This document shows, in pieces, positions 1 through 6,362 of a stretch of 6,362 nt of DNA. Source of the stretch: Dehalococcoidales bacterium (lineage in GTDB: Bacteria > Chloroflexota > Dehalococcoidia > Dehalococcoidales > ARS1013); NCBI GenBank assembly GCA_030641585.1, contig DAOWHE010000075.1, positions 1-6,362 of the forward strand, written 5' to 3'. Position 1 is the first letter of the stretch, and each line of letters begins with the position of its first letter. Position numbers and translations under genes: made by a program. A model generated the notes under the pieces. The model worked only from the letters and a program-made list of their open reading frames with translations. It was not told where the DNA came from and ran no database searches.

Positions 1-2354
1 ATGGCAGAATTAACCGCTATGGTTTTATTGAGACACCGTACCGCAAAGTTATTAGCGAAATAGATAACTCTCATGACAAACTGCTGGGTAGGATAGTCGG
101 GGAAACAGTGCTTGACGATAAGGGTAAAACCGTAGCCAAGGCTGGGGCTAAAATTACACCCAAGCTTGCCACCAAACTGGCCAACCTTGCCCCCAGAACG
201 ATAAAGGTGGCGCCCTTTGTCTCTGATGAAATTATTTACCTGGCGGCCGATAGAGAGGATAAGTATGTCATTGCTCAAGCCAATGCCCAGCTTGATGAAA
301 ATGGCCAGTTTGTAGATGAAAAGGTTGAAGCCAGACTGAGTGACCACTACCTGCATGCGGCACCGGCTAAGATTGACTTTATGGATGTATCACCCAAGCA
401 GATATTCAGTGTTGCCGCATCACTGATACCATTTCTTGAGCACAATGACGCTAATCGTGCCCTGATGGGAGCTAATATGCAGCGACAGGCAGTACCCTTG
501 CTTTGCCCTGAGGCCCCTTTGGTAGCTACCGGTATGGAAATAGAAGCTGCCAAGTACAGCGGGCATGTACTGTTTGCCCACAATGCCGGGATAGTAACTT
601 CGGTTACCAGCTCGCAGATTATGGTTACCAGGGATGATGGCGAAGAAGACACCTACTCATTAAAGAAATTTACCCGCACCAATCAGGGGACCTGTATCAA
701 CCAGCGCTTGGTAGTAAGCAAGGGGCAGCGTGTTGAGCCGGGACAGGTTTTGGCTGATAGCTCAGCTACAGAGCATGGAGAGTTGGCGCTAGGACAGAAT
801 GTGCTGTGTGCCTTTATGAGCTGGGGGGGCTACAACTTTGAGGATGCCATTATTCTAAGCAGTCGCTTGGTTGAGGAGGATAAATTTACCTCAATTCACA
901 TTTCCAAGCATGAGGTTGAAGCTCGGAGTATCAAGTTAGGACCTGAAGAAATCACCAGAGATATACCTAATGTGGGGGAGGAGAGCCTGCGCGAGCTTGA
1001 TGAAGACGGTATCATTCGGATTGGTGCCGAGGTGGGTCCAGGCGATATCCTGGTCGGTAAAATCACCCCCAAGGGGGAGACTGAGTTATCGGCTGAGGAA
1101 AAGCTCTTGCGGGCTATCTTTGGTGAGAAAGCCCGTGAGGTGAAAGACACCTCTCTACGAATGCCTCATGGTGAATGGGGTAAGGTGATAAATGTTAGTG
1201 TTTTCTCCCGCGAGGATGGTGATGAGCTGCCGGTCAGGGTTAATAAGTGGGTACAGGTCTGGGTGGCTCAGAAACGGAGGATTTCCGTAGGCGACAAGTT
1301 AGCCGGGCGACATGGTAACAAGGGGGTTATTTCCATTATTGCTCCGGCTGAGGATATGCCCTTCCTTCCCGATGGTACGCCGATAGATATTATCCTTAAT
1401 CCTATAGGCGTACCATCACGGATGAACATTGGTCAGGTTCTGGAAACCCACCTCGGCTGGGCTGCCGAAATGTTGGGTTTCAAGGTGCTTACCCCTGTCT
1501 TTGACGGTGCTGATGATGTGGCTATTGAAGATGCCCTAGCTAGAAGATGGCTGGTACAAAAAGCCGGGGCGGTTAGCTTTGACCCTGACAATAATAACCC
1601 ATTTGTGCAGCTGGAGATGGCTAAGGTGTGGGTGGATAGTCAGGGCTATGATGGGAACAGGGTGTTTCGTGATGACTGCCGGGGAGAGGCAAGGGAGGCT
1701 TGCCTGCGTCTGTGGCTTGAGGAGCATGGTATAGCCAGTCGGGACCTTGATCTTGAGGAACTGGAACAGATAGTGAAAAAAGTGACTATTGAAAGAAATC
1801 TGCCATCACCTATCAGCGGCAAGGTTATACTCCATGATGGCACTACAGGTGAGACATTTGACCGGCCGGTGACAGTGGGTTACATATACATGATGAAGCT
1901 CATTCACTTGGTTGAGGATAAGGTTCATGCCCGTGCTACCGGCCCATACTCTTTAATTTCCCAACAACCTCTAGGCGGTAAGGCTCAGTTTGGCGGTCAG
2001 CGCTTTGGTGAAATGGAGGTATGGTCACTTGAGGCCTACGGAGCGGCCCATAATCTTCAGGAAGCGCTGACTATTAAGTCGGATGATGTCACCGGGCGAG
2101 CTAAAACCTATGAGGCTATTGTGAAGGGTGAGGATATTGTGGCACCCGGTGTGCCAGAATCCTTCAAGGTTCTGGTTAAGGAGTTGCAGAGCTTGGGGCT
2201 GGCTATTGAAGTGATTAATGAGGAGGAAAGGATGGTTCACGCTGAGAATATCAAAGAAGCTACTGAATCAGAAACAGAGCCCGAAGCTACCCAGGACTCG
2301 TCTTACACAGCCATAGAGGCAACTAGTGGAGAGGTAGAGGTAGAAAATGCTTGA
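1..2354 (+). CDS. rpoB: DNA-directed RNA polymerase subunit beta, 5'-truncated by the window edge
   Basis: This is the C-terminal 783 residues of RpoB, which with beta' forms the active-site cleft of RNA polymerase. The frame is open from base 3; bases 1-2 end a split codon. The first visible residues, GRINRYGFIETPYRKV, normally follow the main rifampicin clusters, so those clusters and the true start lie upstream. The GTG at 108 is not a start. Numbering from base 3, I see NMQRQAVP (158-165, containing the Arg equivalent to E. coli R687), GYNFEDAI (276-283), the flap-tip helix EEKLLRAIFG (about 365-374) that binds sigma region 4, GDKLAGRHGNKGV (430-442, lysines 432 and 440 matching E. coli K1065 and K1073), PIGVPSRMNIGQ (467-478) and GGKAQFGGQRFGEMEVW (658-674). 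Residues 504-605 are much longer than in Bacillus, by about 80 residues. From about residue 746 the protein ends in a non-conserved acidic tail. The stop TGA lies inside rpoC. Identification is certain. Confidence 0.98.
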   Translation, partial: GRINRYGFIETPYRKVISEIDNSHDKLLGRIVGETVLDDKGKTVAKAGAKITPKLATKLANLAPRTIKVAPFVSDEIIYLAADREDKYVIAQANAQLDENGQFVDEKVEARLSDHYLHAAPAKIDFMDVSPKQIFSVAASLIPFLEHNDANRALMGANMQRQAVPLLCPEAPLVATGMEIEAAKYSGHVLFAHNAGIVTSVTSSQIMVTRDDGEEDTYSLKKFTRTNQGTCINQRLVVSKGQRVEPGQVLADSSATEHGELALGQNVLCAFMSWGGYNFEDAIILSSRLVEEDKFTSIHISKHEVEARSIKLGPEEITRDIPNVGEESLRELDEDGIIRIGAEVGPGDILVGKITPKGETELSAEEKLLRAIFGEKAREVKDTSLRMPHGEWGKVINVSVFSREDGDELPVRVNKWVQVWVAQKRRISVGDKLAGRHGNKGVISIIAPAEDMPFLPDGTPIDIILNPIGVPSRMNIGQVLETHLGWAAEMLGFKVLTPVFDGADDVAIEDALARRWLVQKAGAVSFDPDNNNPFVQLEMAKVWVDSQGYDGNRVFRDDCRGEAREACLRLWLEEHGIASRDLDLEELEQIVKKVTIERNLPSPISGKVILHDGTTGETFDRPVTVGYIYMMKLIHLVEDKVHARATGPYSLISQQPLGGKAQFGGQRFGEMEVWSLEAYGAAHNLQEALTIKSDDVTGRAKTYEAIVKGEDIVAPGVPESFKVLVKELQSLGLAIEVINEEERMVHAENIKEATESETEPEATQDSSYTAIEATSGEVEVENA
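2336..2340 (+). promoter_or_regulatory. Ribosome binding site of rpoC, inside the rpoB 3' end
   Basis: AGAGG ends 6 bases before the ATG at 2347, a good Shine-Dalgarno core and spacing. A second purine-rich run, GGAGAGG (2328-2334), lies 12 bases upstream and may help. Both are embedded in rpoB codons of the acidic tail (SGEVEVENA), so the Glu/Gly-rich coding sequence also provides the initiation signal for rpoC. It supports the ATG at 2347 as the start. Confidence 0.7.
2347..2354 (+). other. rpoB/rpoC stop-start overlap
   Basis: ATGCTTGA holds both the rpoC ATG (2347-2349) and the rpoB TGA (2352-2354) in different frames, an 8-base overlap. This arrangement usually implies translational coupling, which would suit the 1:1 need for beta and beta'. 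The coupling is inferred; the overlap is read directly. Confidence 0.9.
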
Positions 2355-5300
2355 AGTTAACGATTTTGATGCTGTTCGTATCTCTTTGGCTTCGCCGGAG
2401 CAGATTCTTAGCTGGTCATATGGCGAAGTAACCAAGCCAGAGACTATCAATTACCGCACCCTGAAGCCGGAAAGGGATGGGCTCTTCTGTGAGCGGATCT
2501 TTGGTCCGACCAAGGACTTCGAGTGTGCTTGTGGTAAGTATAAGAGGATGCGTTATAAAGGAATTATTTGCGATAAGTGTGGTGTTGAGATAGCTCGGTC
2601 AAAAGTGCGCCGGGAGCGAATGGGAAACATTGAACTGGCAGCCCCGGTGGGTCATATCTGGTTTGCCCGGGGAATACCTAGCCGGATAGGACTACTGCTT
2701 GACCTGTCGGCTAGGAGTCTGGAGCGTGTTCTATACTTCTCACATTATATCATCACCTCTGTCGACGAGGAAGCACGCTGGGAGACGCTTAAGCAACTTG
2801 AAGAGAGTATTCCGCGGGAAGTGACTGAGCGTAAGAGTGTCCTGGAAGCTAAGATCGCAGAGATGGAGCAGCAGCAAGCGACAGTTGAGGAAATAAACCA
2901 ACTGCGACGCGATTTTGAGAGTGAAAAATCCCAGATTGAGGAAGAGCTTCCAGCCAGTGTAGAACAGCTGAAAGGCCTCAAGGTAGGTGCTTTACTCACT
3001 GAGAATCAATATCGTGAGCTGAAGGGTAAGTATGACCATATTTTTGAGGCTGGGATGGGGGCTGAAGCTATTCTCAAGCTGCTTAAGGATATTGACCTCG
3101 ATGAGATGCGCAGTCGGTTAATTGGGGAAACCCACTCTACCTCTGGTCAACGCCGCAAGAAGGCGTCAAAGCAATTGCAGCTGGTAGAGGCATTTCGCCG
3201 CAGTGGTAACAAGCCGGAGTGGACGATTCTAACCGTGTTACCTGTCTTACCCCCTGATCTTAGACCTATGGTTCAGCTTGATGGGGGCCGGTTTGCCACC
3301 AGTGACCTCAATGACCTGTATCGGCGAGTCATTAACCGCAATAACCGCTTACGCCATTTAATTGAGATAGGAGCACCGGAGATTATTATCCGCAATGAGA
3401 AAAGGATGCTCCAAGAAGCGGTCGATTCTCTTATTGATAATGGCCGAAGGGGGAGGGCTGTCTCTATCAGTGGTAACCATATAGCGAAGTCGCTGTCGGA
3501 CATGCTACGGGGTAAGCAGGGCCGCTTCCGCCAGAATCTACTGGGTAAGCGAGTTGACTATAGTGGGCGCTCGGTCATTGTTGTCGGCCCGGAACTCAAG
3601 CTTCATCAATGTGGCTTACCCAGACGGATGGCTCTGGAAGTGTTCAAGCCCTTCGTTATGCACCGACTGGTGGTGGAGGGGCTAGCCCACAACATTAAGA
3701 GTGCCCGCCGCCTGGTGGAGAGAGCTAAGCCGGAGGTTTATGACATCCTTGAGGAGGTTGTCAAGGAGCGACCGGTGTTACTCAACCGAGCACCAACCCT
3801 GCACCGGCTTAGTATTCAAGCTTTTGAGCCGGTACTGATTGATGGTAGTGCTATACAGTTGCATCCCCTAGTATGTTCCGCCTTTAATGCTGACTTTGAT
3901 GGTGACCAGATGGCGGTTCACATTCCCTTATCTCGGGCGGCGGTCAGAGAAGCTAGAGAAATGATGCTCAGCATCCACAATATGCTGCTGCCGAGCTGTG
4001 GTGAGCCGGTAGTGACACCGACTCTGGATATGGTTTTCGGGTGCTACTATTTGACTACTATCAGGCCCGGAGGTAGGGGGGAAGGCAAAGTCTTTGGCAG
4101 TTTTGAAGAAGCAAAGCTCAGCTATGAACTCAGTGCTGTTGACTTAAGGGCTGAAATTGAAGTCAGGCAACGAGATGGGCAAAGAATGAAAACTAGTGTT
4201 GGGCGTATCATCTTTAACGATGTTTTGCCTAAAGATGTCGGCTTCTATAACAAAGCAATTGATAAGTCAAGCTTAAAGCAAATAATAACCGATTGCTATA
4301 AACTACTAGATAATAATGAGGATATGGCAGTGGTACTAGATGCCTTAAAACAGCTGGGTTTCCATTATGCCACTAAATCAGGACTTACAATTGCTATGAG
4401 TGATGTTGAGGTCCCCTCAGAAAAGCAGAAGTTACTGGAAGAAGCTGAGGAAAGGACAGCCATTATTGAAAGCCAGTTTCACCGTGGTTTAATCACTGAG
4501 GATGAGAGGTACAACGGCGTCATAGAGGTATGGACGGAAACTACCGATCGGATTAGCAGCGCCATCTCTAAATCCCTTGATAGATACGGCAGTATCTACA
4601 TGATGGCAACATCAGGGGCCAAGGGGAATATTTCCCAGATTAGGCAGATGGCCGGTATGCGGGGTTTGATGATTAACCCGGCAGGTAGAATAATTGACTT
4701 TCCCATCAAGTCAAGCTTCCGTGAAGGACTCAGCACTCTGGAATACTTTATCTCTACCCATGGCGCCCGCAAAGGGTTAGCTGATACAGCACTTCGGACA
4801 TCAGGTAGCGGTTACCTCACCAGACGCCTCGTTGATGTTACCCAGGATGTTATTATTCTTGGAGAGGACTGTGGCACTACCGAGGGGATATGGATTTCTG
4901 AGCCCCAGGAAAAGGGGCTGCTACCATCGTTCACTGACCGAATAACTGGCCGGATGGTAGCCAGTGAACTGGTTGATCCCGGCACTGGAGAAACCATAAT
5001 TTCCCGCAATGGAGAGATTGACGAGCGGAAGGCAGCTGAAATTATTGCCGCCGGCATAACCAGGGTTCATATCAGGTCTCCACTTAGCTGTCAGTCCAAG
5101 CAGGGCATCTGCCAACAGTGCTACGGCCGAGACATTGCCCGTGGCCATCTGGTTGACCTCAACACAGCGGTAGGTGTAATTGCCGCCCAGAGCATCGGTG
5201 AGCCGGGCACTCAGCTAACGCTACGCACTTTCCATACCGGTGGTGTGGTTGGGCTTGATATCACCAGCGGCTTGCCCAGAGTAGAAGAACTTTTTGAGGC

Positions 5301-6362
5301 AAGACCGCCCAAGGCTCAGTCAGTAATATCAGAAATAGACGGCGTGGCTGAAGTAGTAGATAACGATGAAGGGAGGCGGATTAGGATTGCCAGTAGTGAT
5401 GTCTTCCATGACGAATATCCGCTGCCGCCTGGCTGGCAGATGATGGTGGATAGTGGACAGTGGGTAAATATCGGCACTATGCTGGCCAGTCCAGCCCCGG
5501 AGAAGAAGAAAAAGAAGAAGAAGACGGAGGCTTCGTCAGTAGCCCTTACCGAAAGCCAGCCTATTCTGGCTCGTGTCGCCGGTGAAGTAATCATTTCTGA
5601 TGGGCAATTGTCTATCAAGTATGAGGAGATGGAGGAGCGGGAGTATTCTATTCCGGCGACCACCCATATCCGCATTCAAACGGGAGATGTGGTAAAGGCA
5701 GGGCAGCAACTTACCGATGGCTTGGTGAACCCGCAGGATACTCTGAGTATTTTGGGTAGTGAGGCAGTCCAGCGATACTTGGTAGAGGAAGTGCAGAAGG
5801 TATATTGCTCCCAAGGAGTACACATAAATGACAAGCATATTGAGGTTATCGTTCGTCGGATGCTGGCTAAGGTGCGCATTGATTCTTCAGGTGATACCGA
5901 CCTGGTGCCCGGAGAGCTGGTAGACAAGTCCCGTTATGAGGAAATTAATGCCAAGGTGCTGGCTGAAGGGGGTGAGCCAGCCACTGCCCACACTGTCCTC
6001 CTGGGTATAACCAGAGCGTCATTAAGCACTAGTAGCTGGCTGTCGGCAGCTTCCTTCCAAGAGACTACTAGAGTGCTTACTGATGCCGCAGTTTATGGCA
6101 AGATAGATAGGCTAACCGGGCTTAAGGAAAATGTAATTATTGGCAAGCTAATTCCAGCCCGGTGCCCGGCTTGTAAGGAGGTGATAGAGGAGACATTAGA
6201 GGAAAAGGTGGCTGAGTTGGTTTCAGAGGAGACATCAGAGGAAAAAGTGGCTGAGTTGGTTTCAGAGGAGACATCAGAGGAAAAAGTGGCTGAGTTGGTC
6301 TCGGAGGAGATACCAGAGGAAAAGGTACCCGAGCTGGTCTCGGAGGCGACACCAGAGGAAAA
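2347..6362 (+). CDS. rpoC: DNA-directed RNA polymerase subunit beta', 3' end beyond the window
   Basis: RpoC, the catalytic partner of beta. I translated the frame to the window edge: 1338 codons with no stop. The start MLEVNDFDAVRISLASPEQI matches family N-termini. In order: zinc site 1 (C60, C62, C75, C78); a coiled-coil insertion (about 139-212); clamp helices that bind sigma, starting RNNRLRHL (331) and including RNEKRMLQEAVDSLIDNGRRGRA (349-371); switch region GKQGRFRQNLLGKRVDYSGRS (starting 389); the catalytic loop NADFDGDQM (514-522), with Asp 516, 518 and 520 holding Mg; the F-loop region (about 540-570); the bridge helix in and around FISTHGARKGLADTALRT (801-818); zinc site 2 (C842, C915, C922, C925); and the trigger loop GEPGTQLTLRTFHTGG (951-966), with R960 and H963 matching E. 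coli R933 and H936. Residues about 1000-1135 form an extended beta-rich region with a seven-lysine linker (1053-1059). The conserved core ends at LKENVIIGKLIPAR (1259-1272), then CPAC and an acidic repeat tail. It is probably co-transcribed with rpoB. Confidence 0.98.
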   Translation, partial: MLEVNDFDAVRISLASPEQILSWSYGEVTKPETINYRTLKPERDGLFCERIFGPTKDFECACGKYKRMRYKGIICDKCGVEIARSKVRRERMGNIELAAPVGHIWFARGIPSRIGLLLDLSARSLERVLYFSHYIITSVDEEARWETLKQLEESIPREVTERKSVLEAKIAEMEQQQATVEEINQLRRDFESEKSQIEEELPASVEQLKGLKVGALLTENQYRELKGKYDHIFEAGMGAEAILKLLKDIDLDEMRSRLIGETHSTSGQRRKKASKQLQLVEAFRRSGNKPEWTILTVLPVLPPDLRPMVQLDGGRFATSDLNDLYRRVINRNNRLRHLIEIGAPEIIIRNEKRMLQEAVDSLIDNGRRGRAVSISGNHIAKSLSDMLRGKQGRFRQNLLGKRVDYSGRSVIVVGPELKLHQCGLPRRMALEVFKPFVMHRLVVEGLAHNIKSARRLVERAKPEVYDILEEVVKERPVLLNRAPTLHRLSIQAFEPVLIDGSAIQLHPLVCSAFNADFDGDQMAVHIPLSRAAVREAREMMLSIHNMLLPSCGEPVVTPTLDMVFGCYYLTTIRPGGRGEGKVFGSFEEAKLSYELSAVDLRAEIEVRQRDGQRMKTSVGRIIFNDVLPKDVGFYNKAIDKSSLKQIITDCYKLLDNNEDMAVVLDALKQLGFHYATKSGLTIAMSDVEVPSEKQKLLEEAEERTAIIESQFHRGLITEDERYNGVIEVWTETTDRISSAISKSLDRYGSIYMMATSGAKGNISQIRQMAGMRGLMINPAGRIIDFPIKSSFREGLSTLEYFISTHGARKGLADTALRTSGSGYLTRRLVDVTQDVIILGEDCGTTEGIWISEPQEKGLLPSFTDRITGRMVASELVDPGTGETIISRNGEIDERKAAEIIAAGITRVHIRSPLSCQSKQGICQQCYGRDIARGHLVDLNTAVGVIAAQSIGEPGTQLTLRTFHTGGVVGLDITSGLPRVEELFEARPPKAQSVISEIDGVAEVVDNDEGRRIRIASSDVFHDEYPLPPGWQMMVDSGQWVNIGTMLASPAPEKKKKKKKTEASSVALTESQPILARVAGEVIISDGQLSIKYEEMEEREYSIPATTHIRIQTGDVVKAGQQLTDGLVNPQDTLSILGSEAVQRYLVEEVQKVYCSQGVHINDKHIEVIVRRMLAKVRIDSSGDTDLVPGELVDKSRYEEINAKVLAEGGEPATAHTVLLGITRASLSTSSWLSAASFQETTRVLTDAAVYGKIDRLTGLKENVIIGKLIPARCPACKEVIEETLEEKVAELVSEETSEEKVAELVSEETSEEKVAELVSEEIPEEKVPELVSEATPEE
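5503..5523 (+). repeat. Seven-lysine codon run in rpoC (AAG/AAA tract)
   Basis: Seven consecutive lysine codons (six AAG, one AAA) encode K1053-K1059 of beta', between PAPE and TEASS. They separate two beta-strand-rich stretches (about 1000-1048 and 1070-1130) that resemble successive modules of the region after the trigger loop. The run is best read as a flexible basic linker, probably surface exposed. The longest pure A run is five bases. Confidence 0.85.
6187..6362 (+). repeat. 39-base in-frame tandem repeat encoding an acidic beta' tail
   Basis: Four full units (6187-6225, 6226-6264, 6265-6303, 6304-6342) and a partial fifth (6343-6362) follow one another without gaps. Each full unit encodes 13 residues, consensus EETSEEKVAELVS. 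Units 1 and 2 differ at 2 of 39 bases, 2 and 3 at 2, and 3 and 4 at 7. The unit length is a multiple of three, so copy-number change would keep the frame. Each unit has about five Glu and one Lys, so the tail is strongly acidic. The array continues to the window edge and its full length is unknown. Confidence 0.95.

Noticed and set aside
1..63. ATG at base 1 opening a 20-codon frame ending in TAG
   Set aside because: It is out of frame with rpoB, which is clearly coding here; the ATG arises from the end of one rpoB codon and the first base of the next.
108..110. GTG as a possible start of a 748-residue protein
   Set aside because: The frame is open upstream to base 3 and encodes the conserved RpoB segment NRYGFIETPYRKV, so the gene begins outside the window.
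2300..2347. Possible promoter or attenuator between rpoB and rpoC
   Set aside because: There is no intergenic space, and I see no convincing -35/-10 pair or hairpin followed by a T run; only a ribosome binding site is supported.
347..2450. Several minus-strand frames of 60-101 codons across rpoB
   Set aside because: All lie opposite conserved RpoB/RpoC codons and show no domain, signal or ribosome binding site of their own; they are shadow frames.
5316..5675. 119-residue minus-strand frame with a run of phenylalanines
   Set aside because: The Phe run is the complement of the lysine codon run of rpoC; the sense frame is fully conserved RpoC and the antisense product resembles nothing I know.
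6137..6352. Minus-strand frame with a proline-rich repetitive product (MSPPRPARVPFPLVSPPRP...)
   Set aside because: It is the complement of the 39-base rpoC repeat; its periodicity comes entirely from the sense-strand Glu-rich repeat, and no start signals or family similarity support it.

Overview
The window lies inside the bacterial RNA polymerase core operon. It holds the 3' two-thirds of rpoB (beta subunit) followed by nearly all of rpoC (beta' subunit), both on the + strand. rpoB is cut by the left edge just after its rifampicin-pocket region, and rpoC runs off the right edge still open. There is no intergenic DNA: the rpoC start codon lies inside the last codons of rpoB (8-base overlap). 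I see no RNA gene, mobile element, CRISPR array, internal promoter or terminator. All other long open frames are shadows of these two genes.

The organism looks like a member of the Chloroflexota, most likely a Dehalococcoidia-like lineage (inference from remembered family sequences, not a search). The reasons are an extra segment of about 80 residues in beta between the VFDGA and GKVILHDG blocks, a coiled-coil insertion in the beta' clamp of a kind shared with Actinobacteria, an extended beta' segment between the trigger loop and the C-terminal QKVY block, and a beta' ending LKENVIIGKLIPAR. Base composition is roughly balanced between GC and AT.

Layout: 1-2354 rpoB (783 residues visible plus stop); 2336-2340 ribosome binding site for rpoC; 2347-6362 rpoC (1338 complete codons visible); 6187-6362 a 39-base in-frame tandem repeat encoding an acidic C-terminal tail on beta'. 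The products assemble with alpha2 and omega into the core RNA polymerase. Beta supplies the flap, wall and the NTP- and hybrid-contacting lysines. Beta' supplies the Mg-binding NADFDGDQM loop, bridge helix, trigger loop, clamp and two zinc-binding sites. All the catalytic motifs I looked for are intact.

I find no undescribed multi-gene system here. What deserves a second look is lineage-specific decoration of a conserved enzyme: the repeat tail with a Cys-Pro-Ala-Cys pair just before it, a seven-lysine linker, the two large insertions, and a few substitutions in the bridge helix and F-loop.
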